A stretch of DNA of 64,000 nucleotides. It comes from Syncephalastrum monosporum B8922 (Eukaryota; Mucoromycota; Mucoromycetes; Mucorales; Syncephalastraceae). This document shows, in pieces, positions 34,322 to 46,235 of this stretch. Position numbers and translations under genes: made by a program. The stretch covers positions 1-64,000 of the forward strand of contig JNEN01001259.1 of the NCBI GenBank assembly GCA_000697355.1. The letters are read 5' to 3'. Under the pieces are notes generated by a model. The model was not told where the DNA came from. It saw only the letters and a program-made list of their open reading frames with translations, and did no database searches. The first letter of the stretch is position 1. Each line of letters begins with the position of its first letter.

Positions 34322-35121
34322 AAACAAGGCCCCTTGTCCCCCATAATCTGTTGATAATTTAAAACTTTTTCTACACCCCCTCGCGCAATGTATGTCCATT
34401 GACCAGGGGAACTTGTAAAAAGAAGAATAATGAATCCCCTTCTCAAATTGAACGGTTGTACAAACCATTTTGCTTTTTTTCTCTCTATACATGCTTTTGT
34501 ACCTTGTAAAAGTACTATGTGATGGTGATGTCGCGTATGTGTGACGGGAATTGGGAAACTGTCAGTAATGCGGGAAAACGTCCTGGATTGGAAGCGTCCA
34601 ATAGGACCACGTCATCGAAGACTTTGTTGCCAAGCCAAACAGCGGCAAAAAGGCGCACCGTGACCCTCCCTTCACCCCTCCCCCCATATGCCTCTCCGCA
34701 CGAGCACAGCAGCGGCGCCGTCGGGCTCGTATCCAAACAGGTAACGTTACGCATGGAAACAATCCCTCGTTTCTCGCTCTGAATGTCTCGGAGTACGACG
34801 GACGAATTTCCGAGCGTACAGTGTTCTTTGTCTGGATCGTCCTATTATCTCGCTGGATAGGTCAGTGAAACTGCTGCTATCAAAAACTCCAGCTATGATC
34901 AATTTACATGCGCGTGCAATTACAAAAACGTGATGTTGTAAAACGTACTCGTTTCGTTGTCTATATGCCGCACGTTTTTCTGTTTCAAGGACCAGACCTG
35001 GGGAAACTCAGCTACTCACTGACTTCAACGTAAATTTTGTGCAACCTGCAAACGAAAGTTATAAAAAGCGTTGCAGATAGTAATGGGTCGATAAACATCT
35101 TTTCTTTCTAAATCATACATC
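34322..35121. other. intergenic, upstream of the MIR-domain gene
   Basis: No gene is supported; the open frame at 34519-34782 shows no motif. A TATA box for the MIR gene is at 35060. Confidence 0.5.
35060..35067 (+). promoter_or_regulatory. TATA box of the MIR-domain gene
   Basis: TATAAAAA, 62 nt before the start codon at 35122. Confidence 0.55.
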
Positions 35122-36071
35122 ATGAGTAAGCGGTGATCATAAAGGGTGTGTTATACAGCTCTCACGCGTCGAAACTATGCTTTTAGGTGACGAAGAGTAC
35201 TACGAAGAACAGGAGGAGCAGCAGGAGGAGCAAGAGGAGCAGGAGTTCCAGATGGGTGGCCGTCCTGAGAACGGTGTTATCCGCTACGGGTAAGCATAAC
35301 AAGCTGTATTGAGAAGCAAAGGGTTGATCCTTGTTGTCGATTTCCATCAGTAATGTCATCTCCCTCAAACACGAGGCTACCGGCCGCTTCTTGACCGCCA
35401 ATGGCACCTCATATGATCATGAGGGCAGCAGTGGTCAGCAACGCGTAAGCAAAATTTCCGCAACAATGATATCATGAGAAATTATAACGCGTTATATCTA
35501 TAGATCTTCGGTGGTGACTGGCTCGACGGAGAGGAGATTGTTTGGCTCGTCCTTCCTGTCCCGGGCTCAGATGAGAAAATGGGCTACGAGGTCGGCTTTG
35601 ATGACGAGGTGCGCCTGCGTCACGTTCCCTCGGGTGGTCATTTGCATAGCCACCCAGAGATTCCCAGTCCCGTTACTGGCCAGCAAGGTAAACTTTACTA
35701 ATTCGAAACACGCTGGTTTGATATATACGTTGACACAATAATGTATCTATCTACAGAGGTCACTTGCTTCGGCGGTGAGCTTGAGACGGATGAGAATGAT
35801 ATCTGGAAGGTTGAGCTCTCCCCCGATGAGGATTATGAAGGCGACTATGTAAGTATTTCTCAGGCTGAGACACGTCATTGTAGTCATTTGCTTATTTTTA
35901 TATCCTTGTTAGCTGTGGCATACTGAGTTCCCTGTTGTCCTGAGACACGTTTCTACTGAGTGTACTTTGCACAGCCACAATGAAATGTTGGATGAGGGGG
36001 TCAACGAAGTCACCGGCTTTGATGGTCAGCCCGATGAGAACAGCAGATGGTGCGTCGTTTTCGAGGACTAG
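35122..36071 (+). CDS. MIR-domain protein without signal peptide
   Basis: Exons 35122..35125, 35187..35289, 35351..35444, 35504..35687, 35757..35848 and 35913..36071 give 211 aa. The first coding exon is only ATGA; it splices to GTGACGAAG to give MSDEEYYEEQ. An acidic Glu/Gln-rich start is followed by MIR-type repeats: VIRYGNVISLKHEATGRFL, VRLRHVPSGGHLHSH and VVLRHVSTECTLHSH. The last two show the LRH...LHSH signature of beta-trefoil MIR motifs found in protein O-mannosyltransferases, SDF2 and IP3 receptors. Unlike those secretory proteins, no signal peptide or membrane helix is seen, so a cytosolic or nuclear role is inferred. Ligand and function are unknown. Confidence 0.82.
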
Positions 36072-37492
36072 ATATGCTTTTCCGTTTTTGCGCAATATTT
36101 TACTTGCATGTTGTATAAAGTTTGGTCCCAAGTTGGACAAAAAACCGTTTGACCCCTACTGTATCCGTATGCTGTCAAATGAGACAAACAGACGCAGTAT
36201 GCATTAAATCTCATTTTATATCGGCGACCGGCTCGAGCTTCTATCTATTCTTCGTAGACCATGTAAACTGCATATTAGTTCCATAACCGTCTACCTTGAG
36301 CTATAATCTATCAGGGGTGATTTCTTAGCATGCCTAGTAAAACCGTGCGCTTTAGCCATTTAACTCATGCCGTGCCAAGACCATTACATACTTGAACTCT
36401 TCGCCGAAGCGGGAATTAAAAACAATTTCTCAGGTGAAAAGCTGATTTCATACTGGCTTTACCCACCACTTCCAAGATCTTTTATGCTATCTATTGAAGG
36501 ACGACGGAAAACTTACATTGTGGAGCATATAACAACTTTATCTTTGTTAATGACCTGGCCATGAAGAATGAATTTAGTCACAGCCACAAATACTTCTACC
36601 CAATGGTGTACAGAAAGTGACTACCAGGCCCGCTAGAGTACACTGGAATCGTATGTTGCGAGAGTTGAGCCGACATATGCACTTGACTCTTCAAACGCCA
36701 GCAAAAATTTGTGAGCTTCAAGGACTTATTGCTTTAGCTTTTTAGACAAAAATACTTGCTGGTCATCCTTTTACCAGTTCTTAGAGACTTCTTTCCCAAG
36801 AGTCTTTCTTAGCCCGCTTGTCAATTCCAACTGCTCGGTACGCTATAACTTAGTCATTCTTTTACCAACTTTTTCTCTGACCCGAGGATTTGTGACAACT
36901 GCTAAAACTTTGATCTATCCTCATAATCTGCTCCAACATGGATAAAGACATCTTCTTTTTGGAAAAAGCTGTAGCCAGTCGATATATTGCGTACCTGTAA
37001 ATTATATTATCGCCAAGGTCCGTCACCCCCGTATCGTATGAGCGTATAGTAGGAGTACATGGTTACTCGTGAAGTGTGTATTACAATCGGACTTGATCAG
37101 ATATATGCAGACGCAGCATATCAATGATCTCGTTTGCGTGTAGCAACCGTTTGCGTGTAGCAACTAAGCGCTACTGGTCTTCCTCTTAAAGCTACGTCTA
37201 TTTCTCTTTCGTTCGTTGGTAACTAACTACACACATAGGCATGTAAATGCCTAATGTACCAAGGTGATGATATTGAGTCGCTGTGGGTGGCTCTGTATGT
37301 GCGACGTGTATTTCATCATTAGCAGTACATCACGAGCAACGCATTTCCAATTCACGGATATAGTGCGGCTCGGTATGTGGGTGAACAGAAGAATTGCATT
37401 TTGTTTGTTCGCGTATGTATGTACATTCAAGGTGTGTATAGGAGAGTCGGGGAGAGTGCGTGGTTGTAAGATTACATACTTTTTATCTACAC
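36072..37492. other. intergenic, 1.4 kb
   Basis: No gene is supported on either strand. It contains an exact 17-bp tandem duplication (37131-37147 and 37148-37164, unit CGTTTGCGTGTAGCAAC). The stretch lies between two converging genes and should carry their 3' UTRs. Confidence 0.5.
37131..37164. repeat. 17-bp exact tandem duplication
   Basis: Two adjacent identical copies in intergenic sequence, with no coding context. Confidence 0.85.
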
Positions 37493-38941
37493 TTAGTTGG
37501 CGAAAGCGGGAATACCGGTGATAGCCTTGCCAAGAATAAGAGCATGGACGTCGTGGGTACCTTCGTAGGTGTTGACCGCCTCAAGGTTGGCGGCGTGACG
37601 AATGATGTGATATTCGTCAGAGATACCGTTACCACCGAGCATATCGCGGCACTCGCGTGCGATGGCAAGAGCCTTACCGCACGAGTTGCGCTTGATCATG
37701 GAAATCATTTCGGGAGCAAGCTCGTTGGAGTCCTTCAAGCGACCGACCTGAATACAGGCCTGGAGACCGATGGCAATCTCGGTGTGAGCGTCAGCAAGCT
37801 TTTTCTGAATCAACTGGTTGGCAGCCAGAGGACGGCCGAACTGCTTTCGCTCCAAGGTGTCTAGCAAAGGAAGAAAGTGTAAGTACTCAGTTTTATGTAA
37901 TACGAATCCTTTGACTTACAATCACGAGCCTGGTTAACGCAGAACTCGGCAGCACCAAGAGCACCCCAGGCAATACCATAGCGAGCGTTGTTAAGACAGC
38001 CGAAGGGACCCTTGAGGCCCTTGACACCCTCAAGCATGTTCTCGGCAGGTACTTCGACGTTGTCCATCATGATCATACCGGTGATCGAGGCACGGAGCGA
38101 GAACTTGCCCTTGATAGCGGGAGCCTCCAGACCAGCCATGCCCTTCTCAAGGACGAAACCACGGATGGCACCGCCCTCGTCCAGGTTCTTGGCCCAAACA
38201 ACAAAGACATCAGCCACAGGTGAGTTGGTGATCCAGGTCTTGCTGCCGTTCAGAACGTAGTGGCCATTGACCTTCTTGGCGGTGGTCTCCATGCCAGCAG
38301 GGTCGGAACCGTGGTTGGGTTCGGTCAAACCAAAGCAGCCGATGAGCTCACCCTTGGCCAGCTTGGGCAGCCACTTTTGCTTTTGAGCCTCGTTACCGTA
38401 GGCGTTGATGGGGTGCATCACCAGCGAGGACTGGACTGACATGGCCGAACGATAGCCAGAGTCAACACTGAATAACCACACGTGTAAGAAGTTCAGATAC
38501 TAAATATCCCCCTTTCCCAATCCTTACTATTCGACTTCACGAGCCGTCAGGCCATAGGCAACAGAAGACACACCGGCACAGTCGTAGCCTTGAATAGTGG
38601 AGCCGAGGAAACCAAGCTCACCCATCTCGCTCATGATTTCACGATCGAACTCTGCCGGGGACAATGAGCGACTCCGTTCTAGTACCCGCAGGTGATAGTG
38701 TATATTATGACTTACTCTCATTGCGGTAGGCCTCAAGGACGCGGGGCTGAAGCTGGCCCTGGCAGTAGTCGTGGGCAGCGTCGCGGACCATGCGTTCCTC
38801 GTCAGTCAAGAGCTTGTCGAGGTTCAGGGGGTCTTGCCAGTTGTACTTGACAAAGCTGCTGCCGTAGCGGGCGGCCAGCGTCCGGCGGGCAGCCAGAGTA
38901 ACAAAGGAAGAAGTGGGGCGAGCAAACTGACGAGCAAACAT
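37493..38941 (-). CDS. GCDH: glutaryl-CoA dehydrogenase, mitochondrial
   Basis: FAD enzyme that converts glutaryl-CoA to crotonyl-CoA in lysine and tryptophan breakdown. Exons 38941..38716, 38651..38528, 38467..37920 and 37860..37493 give 421 aa. The first 30 residues ([13 protein letters not shown]...) are Arg/Ser-rich without acids, a mitochondrial presequence. Acyl-CoA dehydrogenase landmarks are [33 protein letters not shown] and [12 protein letters not shown]. The catalytic Glu lies in [15 protein letters not shown]. This region and [16 protein letters not shown] match glutaryl-CoA rather than short- or medium-chain enzymes. The longer open frame upstream starts at a non-ATG codon. A TATA box lies at 39017..39011. 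Confidence 0.95.
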
Positions 38942-40083
38942 GGCGTAGCAGAAGAAGGGTTGGAGAAGGGAAGGACAAGTAATGCGTTTTGACAAGCGTG
39001 AGCAAACTGGTTTTATATGGCAGGACCGGCATTTTTCGGGGATCCTTCGCCAGCCTTTGTTCCCACCCTCCCGTGCTTACTTCTCCAGCTCCCAAATACA
39101 GAACACGCAAACATGTGTCATGTGATTGGACCACGTCTGATATCCCATCTGTTGGTGATGGCTGTGCCCAGCCCAGCCGATACTCTTGGTGTACGTATTC
39201 AACTGTGGGGTAATAAATTTGCCGCGAAAAAGGTTATCCGCTTACCAATTTAATAACAAAGTTCAGACATTCGCCTCTATGATTGGCCGAACGGGGTTCT
39301 TGTCTCTCCACATCTTACGTTGTCTCTGGATCATACCGGCAGATTTTGGCCTGGGAAAAGTTGTTTCCGTCCGTCCCATCTGTATAGCATTCCATTCCTT
39401 GATCTAGCGCTCACTTAACCCTCATATCCGATATATCGCTACCGAAAAAAATTGTGTTTCCTTTTTCCAAGATGTCCATCGTCCCGCGTTCCCCGATATG
39501 ACATGGAAAAGTATTTTCGCGCCGGATAGGATCCATCTTCTTTTCCAGAACATAGCTCGTAAACTTACTCCTTTTGGAGTTCAGAGCAAATAAGCCTCGT
39601 TTTCTTGTTCTCGTGCGACAGATGGTGCCATTGTCATATGTTTGCATGATAATTTCTATTTTGCACCGGAAGACATAGTGAAATTAAAGTCATAAGTGGA
39701 TCCACTACCACACTCATTTCATCGGTCGCGTTTTACTGCTGTACATTGCTGTGTACAGCCTACTAAGTTTATAATGTAACTGGCCTTTTACTGAAAATTT
39801 ATATACATACATCGGTATCAGTACGCTATGTATGCTATGCTGGCTATGCGTAAATCCGGCTTCTCAGCTTTGCTATTATCTGTCCTCCATTTTATAAAAA
39901 TACGTCATATGTATGTGCCTGAGGCATCAATCAGTTTGTAAGAACATACCGTTTCGTCGGCGGTTACCTACTAGGAAGAGGCATACAGATAGGAACCAGA
40001 TTATAGGGGAAAGAAAAGGAAGTATTTCTACACGTGGCTGCGAACTGATAAAATCAAAGGAAACAAACAAGATGCATATTCAA
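38942..40083. other. intergenic with the GCDH promoter
   Basis: TATAAAA on the minus strand at 39017..39011 serves GCDH. Beyond it I see no gene. The stretch up to 40083 is the tail of the kinase gene and spacer. Confidence 0.5.
39011..39017 (-). promoter_or_regulatory. TATA box of GCDH
   Basis: TATAAAA about 70 nt upstream of the start codon on the minus strand. Confidence 0.5.
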
Positions 40084-41984
40084 TTATGCTCTGCCTCCGC
40101 GACCTCTGCCTCGCCTCTGACCATGCCGGGACGACTGAGTTGTTTTCTTGCCTCCTTTAAGGACCCAGCCATCACCATCCCCTTTGGTAACCCAACCCGC
40201 ACTTGCATCTGCAGTAGTGGCGGCGGTCGTGGTGCTACCGGCAGGAGTTGAAGTAGGAGGATTGGCATCGGCGGGCCTTCGCCAATTTTGTGCAAGTTGT
40301 TGCTGTGGTTGCCGTTTGGCTTCACGTGATGCGAACTTTTGCCATGTTGATGATGTCGTGTGTTGGTCCGTCCGAGTATCCTCTTGCGGTACCTGATGGT
40401 GGGTATCTTGAGACCATGGTTCATTTGCGGTTGTCCATCCTTCATCGTTGGGGACACCCCAACCATGCTCGCTTCCGTCTTTTTTTCCCCAGCCTGCATC
40501 TGGGAGATTGTCGCCCCAGGAGAGTCTGGCATCGGCGGGGGGGTCAATATGGTTCCAATCGGTTTCTGGCTCCCACGGAGCCTGCTCCCGCTTGTAGGTA
40601 TACCAACCTACTTTCTTCTCTTTCGAGCGCGTCTGCCACCGAAGATGGTGAGAAGCGACCGCCGAGTCTTGACTTGACTCTGTGTGCGTGAGGGTATCTT
40701 GGCTTTTGGTCGTCCCGCCAAAAGGTGAGCGGGCTGGCTGCGAATAAGCGCCACCGGGCAGAGATCCCTGCAGCATGCGTCGCATGTGCTCATAATCTGG
40801 GTTCTGTGTAAAGCGCAGGGATCGTGTGTATTCAACGAAATCAACGATCCCCTGGGGTCTTCCTGCACACAGGTCGCTTATAAACGTTTCCTCCTTGATG
40901 GTGCGCATGCGGTCCCAGCCGGCCTTGGAACTCCGTGCCTGAATCCCGGCCCATGGCAGTGTACCGAGGATCATGTCCAGTAAGAGGTATGCAAGCCCCT
41001 CCAGGTCGTCACGGGGCGCATGCGTGCGGCCACGATGAACATTCAGCGAAGCATAGCGTGCTGTACCGATCTTGTTCTTTATGCGGCGCTTGCCTTCCTC
41101 ATAAGGCTCGCCTGTCTCGGGATCGCGCCAATGCGTCGTGAGGCCAAAGTCGACCACAGACAGACGTGGCTCACATTGCAGCTCTCGCCACTGATTAAAG
41201 AGGGCTTGGCAGGTGGGAGCGCTATACTTGAAGTGTGTCATGCCTCCTTCTTCGGCCAACGCTTCTACCTCGGGAAGCAGGCATGCTGCAGGAAACAAAA
41301 AGTTGTCTGGTTTCATATCACGGAAGACGAGGCCTTTTCTATGGATGTGCTCCAGAATATCCAGCATCTGACAGCCGAGGTCGATGGCAATCTCGAGAGA
41401 CATGCCGGACGTGCACTGTCTCAGCTCTTTCAGACTAGGGCCCAGCAGATCCATCACAAGTATGTGGAAATCCTCATGTGTACCGTACCACTGCGTTTGA
41501 GGTATCCCAGCTATAAAGGTTGCCATGTCATCTATAAGTTACATAGCGAAAGAGCATGTTGTGTTCACTTACGCCCACCGGCCAAAATATCATACATGGC
41601 CTTCTCGTGCTCCAGTCGAGGGTGGCGTATGCTGACCGACTCACGCTTGATAGCGTAGAGGTCGCGGGTGACCACATCCTGGGCTAATATAAGAAGGAAG
41701 GCGTGTGGACTTCAATAAGGATAGGCTCGATCTTTGTTTTTCCCCCTGCGCACACAAATAAACGAACCCTCGAAAACTTCTCCAAAGGAGCCTTCCCCGA
41801 TCTTTGCATTGACGAGCCATCGATCTGCGAGAGTGACGTGTCGACTGTCTTCACTTAGGTCGGATCGCGTGGAGCTGACAGAGGTCGCCAGCTGAGAGGA
41901 AGCACCGGTTTGCTGGGGTGGATGTGGAAGTGGAATCGGCCTTGCCATGGGCTGCGGTGAACCCAAATGAGTCTTTGAGACCAT
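40084..41984 (-). CDS. casein kinase 1-family protein kinase with long C-terminal tail
   Basis: Ser/Thr kinase of the CK1 group. Exons 41984..41768, 41683..41573 and 41510..40084 give 584 aa. Glycine loop is IGEGSFGEVFE, the ATP-binding Lys is in YAIKRE, and MDLLGPSLKEL is diagnostic for CK1. The catalytic loop reads FRDMKPDNFL, so the usual His is Phe, and the metal-binding loop is VDFGL. KNKIGTARYAS replaces the APE motif, as in CK1. The catalytic domain ends near residue 380. A tail of about 200 residues follows, rich in Trp, Gly, Gln and Thr, with WGV/WT/WS spaced repeats and a terminal GRGRGG stretch that resembles RNA-binding RGG boxes. Start 41984 gives a Pro-rich lead; Met at 41946 is a possible alternative. 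Confidence 0.9.
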
Positions 41985-42776
41985 AAACGGGAGTGAGATA
42001 TTAACCAAAGTATTACTTGATAATTTCGTGGTGGTTTCAAATTGATGCGGCCCCAGCGAATGGAGCAGGCAGAGGAGACTGAAAGGGGAAGCGGAGGGCA
42101 CGTCGACTCTTTTGGTTACTACAAAGGTGCTCTTGCTTCTACCCCTCAGAATAAGTGTCTTCCATGTCTCTCTCGCTCTCGCTCTCTCTCATTAGTATCA
42201 ATTATACCGTGTAACTTCTTTTTTCTTTTTTGCTTTTCTCTCGCTTTTGTATGATGATCTTTTCTTGGTTTCGCTCTGAAACCCCTCGAAATAAAGCGCC
42301 CCTTAAGAAAATATGTCCCATGAGCGCATCAAAATTTTTTTGAAGAGTGATATGTATGATAAAATGATGCTACTGTATGCGTGTACATACATTATATATA
42401 TATATACCCAAGACTTTAAATTGACACACTTCAATCATAATGACAACAAACAGAGCTGTTTGGCTGGTTTTGTCTGACGACAGCCTAAGAGACTGACACA
42501 GAACGAGCCAATCATAGATCCGCAATCCTTTAGCTTTAAATAAAAGCATTGAGCGGGTCTTCGAGTGTTCCTTTTCAAGGGCTCCTAGTAAGCGCCCCTT
42601 AGTTCAAAGTACAGATTCAGGTATAGACGAATGTAAACCCTTTATTTGCAAGTTCCTCTCTTTCCGTCTTAGTTTTACTTCTCTTTACTCTCTTTCTTCT
42701 CTTCTTTCCTTCTTTCACTCTTTTGGCCCTACGCTCTTTACTCTTACTTTCATTCGAGTTCTAATCCTCAATCATC
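41985..42776. other. divergent intergenic region, kinase and coiled-coil genes
   Basis: No gene is seen. A TA repeat (about 42393-42406) and long CT-rich tracts just before 42777 are typical of a fungal core promoter. Confidence 0.5.
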
Positions 42777-43751
42777 ATGCTCCACGTCCAGGAAACTTCT
42801 CATAGCGCATTGCTGCTTGGCGGACCCATGTTGCCAACACCCGCCATTCATCCCACACCGTCAAGCTCGTCTTCTTCAAGATCGACCCGGGTAGTTGAGC
42901 AGTTACAAGATACACTCGAAACACTGCAGAAAGAGCTTGTTTCGACACGGGCACAGGTAAAGCATGAAAAATGTGGAACAAGCTCCGAAATGGGAATAAC
43001 TTACAAAAGGGGACCTCCTATTCCCATATTACATTCCCCATGTACGCACGTACAGCTCCAGGCAGCCCGACAGACAAAATCACAGTGCGAAAGAGAGGCG
43101 CATGACTATGTCGAGTCCAACAAACAGTTCCGGAAAGATATCCAGGGCCTGATGACCCTTCTCGAATCAAAGCAAAAGCTTCTTGACGATACCAAAAAAT
43201 CATCCATGGCCATGGAAGCCAAAGTGAAACAACTCAAGAACGAAGCCCTAGGCTCCCGCCAAAAATTAGAGGCCCTGCGACGACGGGAACAGGTCCTTGA
43301 GCTAGACCGCGATGCGGCCGTCGCTCAAAAATGCCAGACAGAGCGACAACAGATCGTTCTGCGGAGCTCAATCAAGACACTAGAGCATCGCCTTGAACAA
43401 GAAGTTACCAGTCTCCGACATGACCTCCACCATATCCGGGATCAAGCAGCCACCGTGTCCGACGGTAGTCGCCGGGTCGCACAAGAGACAGAAGCAAAGG
43501 TCAAAACTTGCACGGCAGCTCGCAATCAGTTACTTCAGCGTGCCCTGGTCCTGCGTAAAGAGCAGGAAGATAACTTTTCAAAGTTTGTGAATGAAATTCA
43601 AGCAAAACTCCAAGAACTCCTCCAGGCTGTTGATCGGTCCAAGGCAGATACCCAGTCCGTTGATTATGCCGCTCACAAATGTCGTGGCGAGGTCAATGGT
43701 CTCGTTGCCCGCATCCGCGCCTATACTGCTCAGGGCACTGCCGAGCTCTAA
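42777..43751 (+). CDS. coiled-coil protein of unknown function
   Basis: Not recognised. Two exons, 42777..42956 and 43056..43751, give 291 aa. After a Ser-rich start, almost the whole protein from about residue 40 is predicted coiled coil: VVEQLQDTLETLQKEL, then Glu/Lys/Gln-rich heptads through LEALRRREQVLELDRDAA and VNEIQAKLQELLQAVDRSK. No globular domain is visible. The 99-nt intron (42957..43055) has good GT..AG ends but is a multiple of three with no stop, so an unspliced form would add 33 residues (mostly basic, Pro-rich, breaking the coil). Spliced is preferred because the heptads continue directly across the junction. Confidence 0.7.
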   Translation: MLHVQETSHSALLLGGPMLPTPAIHPTPSSSSSSRSTRVVEQLQDTLETLQKELVSTRAQVKHEKCGTSSEMGITYKRGPPIPILHSPCTHVQLQAARQTKSQCEREAHDYVESNKQFRKDIQGLMTLLESKQKLLDDTKKSSMAMEAKVKQLKNEALGSRQKLEALRRREQVLELDRDAAVAQKCQTERQQIVLRSSIKTLEHRLEQEVTSLRHDLHHIRDQAATVSDGSRRVAQETEAKVKTCTAARNQLLQRALVLRKEQEDNFSKFVNEIQAKLQELLQAVDRSKADTQSVDYAAHKCRGEVNGLVARIRAYTAQGTAEL

Positions 43752-44307
43752 TATATATAACATATCAATAGTAGTAGTAGTAGTAGTAGCACCTTTTTAA
43801 TCTTCGCATAGTAACAATAGTACGATTGTAATCACCTGGCAAGCTCCCTTTCTTTTCCTACCCCTCCACGTAGCCGCACGCACCCTTGACGATCGCTTGG
43901 ATAAATTTTCTACCGTTACACAACGGGAGCCCTTTCTTCGGTTTCTGTGGCAGGTTATCTGATGTAGATGATATCCGTCATATACAAAGTTATATTTCGT
44001 TATACTCAACTCGTTTGAAGAACAGATAACATGCCTGTTAGTTCTTTCCATAGGCGATATCTCTGCAATATAGATGGTTCTCACTTTCTCGCCAGCCATC
44101 GATCCGCGGGGTGGTTGGGGGGGGGGAAGGTAGACAATAAAATGAAAAAGAGAGAAGACCCGCTCGTCATGCTCCGATCGTGTGCAATAACGATCAGATA
44201 GACCACCAAAAACCATTCAAAATTTTTTTCCATGTTGGTTCTGGTTACCATTTCTTCTCTTTTCCAACTCTTTTTTCCAACTATCATCTACTTTCACATA
44301 CGTACTG
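43752..44307. other. intergenic with (AGT)n microsatellite
   Basis: An AGT trinucleotide repeat of about 7 units at 43768-43789 lies just after the coiled-coil stop codon. Nothing else is seen up to the permease start. Confidence 0.5.
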
Positions 44308-45698
44308 ATGGGACTCGACCAGACATCTGCACAAGTAGAGCTTGACTGGTGGAATGTAGCAGAGTCATCCGTCTTTGTGTTTATTGCGGGTATGCTAAAC
44401 AATGGCGCATCTACCTTGCATGGCATGTTTACTGATCCACACAACATAGCTGGCATTAGCTTCGTATTTGGCACCAAGCTCGAGATATCCTTGATCATCT
44501 CAGGTATTCGCTGCGTCACGCAGCTCACCATGATGGTATAAGAGATCTGAAAAGTGAAAGTAAAAGCCTTTCACTAACACGTAATTCACATGTATTAGGG
44601 ATACGTTCTAGACGATGTTTTGGCCGCCAATAATCCATGGCTCGTCATGGGCTTGACATGCAAGTTTATAACTTCAGAAAACGCAGTTTCATCCTGGCTC
44701 ACACAGTCGTTGTCTACAGTTGTCCTCATTTTGCTCGGAGCCTACGAAACAGTGTTCAATCGGACTAAAAAGACGATTCGCGGTCTGGTACGCACATGTG
44801 CTCGTTTCGGGACACCGGCAAAAGATGACTGACCATGTATAAAAAAAATAGTTTCCAATGATGCTGCTGATTCTCACCGTCAGCAACGTATTCATCAGCT
44901 ATCTCGGGACAGCCTTTGCCCTAAAAGAAACGCCCTTTTGGTCACCGCCCAAATTCATCCCTATTGTCGGTATGTTATTAGGCAATTCCATGAGCAGCGT
45001 TGCCATGGCAACGGAAGAATGTCTCGATAAAGTCAGGTAAAGCAACACAAAGACTAGCAGGTGCTTGGGTTCATCTGAACTTTATTTACTAAAAAAATTT
45101 GTGTGGACGACCCATTAGTGTGAATGCGCCGGTCTTGGAGACACGGTTGGCGTTTGGTGCGACTCGATTTGAGGCGGCGCGCCCACTGGCCGTTGAAGCG
45201 ATCCGGGTCGGCATGTTGCCTGTGATCACCCAGCTCGGCGTGATGGGTCTCATCAATATTCCTGGTATGATGACGGGCCAGTTGATGGCGGGAATGCCCA
45301 TGAAGGATGCAGTAATTTATCAACAATGCATCATGTTTATGATCGCTGCCAGTAGCGCAATTGGCGTAATCATGGCCGTTGTGGTACGTTGGCATATGCA
45401 CACCGATGTAAAAACAAAAACCCATTTTGGCTGACTCGCTTTTTATTTTACCCGTCAGATGTGTCTACTGGTCTTGATTGACAAACACCATGCTCTACGC
45501 AACGACCGAATCCTTGACAACAAATCCATATTCCGCAAAAAGACAATCCGAAAGGTCGGTAGCGCGCTCCATCGCTACAGCTGCATTTGTCTAGCGGGCG
45601 AACGACGTTTAGACCACAAACATAAAGATTACGAGGTCCTGGAAATGAACGAACCGCCCTCGCCAGCTCGACAGTCGCCTCGCCATGAACGCGTGTAA
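44308..45698 (+). CDS. UPF0014/FetB-type membrane permease
   Basis: Multi-pass membrane protein of the family that includes bacterial FetB (iron export) and plant ALS3/STAR2 (metal and aluminium tolerance). Exons 44308..44535, 44599..44787, 44852..45036, 45119..45383 and 45459..45698 give 368 aa. Landmarks are GYVLDDVL, the helix VVLILLGAYET, FIPIVGMLLGNSMS, ECLDKVR, FGATRFEAARPLAVEAIRVG and the core LINIPGMMTGQLMAG. The last is nearly diagnostic for the family. The C-terminal 60 residues are a charged cytosolic tail. Codons around 44635-44697 add about 20 residues not expected in the family. A weak in-frame GT..AG pair spans exactly 63 nt there, so an extra intron is possible. The ABC ATPase partner (FetA-like) is not in the window. 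Confidence 0.88.
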
Positions 45699-46235
45699 AT
45701 CATTCCTGCAGAATTATTCCAGACCACCCTGTGCATACCATACAAGGACCTCATATCGAGTGTTTATACATAAGTCTTCTATACTCTTCTCGTCGCATCC
45801 ACCGCCTTTTACCTACCTTTATTTCAACTCCCTCTACAACGCCCCACTAATCCCTGTGTATATCCTATCTTAGACCGCAGCATTCGACTGCATCTGTACA
45901 TTACACCCCCTTCCCTTCTTTCATTCACACTTGTTATATTCTTTCTTTGTTGTCTTGTAATTCCAAGACTAAAAATTGCCTTTAAAGAACCTTCCACACA
46001 GACTGCAGCATTGTATATGCTGGTACGCCTTGGCGATTTTGCACCTTATCTCTCTTATTTTAGAACTCCATTACGTTTTGTTGATTACTGGCAAGACGCA
46101 CTGGGCCGAACCACCGGCTTACTTCTGAGTGACCACAGAAACTTTAAATTAATCCACGTTTCCTTAAAAGCGTAGAGAAGGAAAAAACGACCTCTTTAAT
46201 TTCCTTATCCACTTGGAATATCCCCCCCCCCTGAA
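45699..46235. other. intergenic
   Basis: No gene is seen. CT-rich stretches occur near 45900-45960, and a C9 run precedes the next start codon. Confidence 0.5.
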
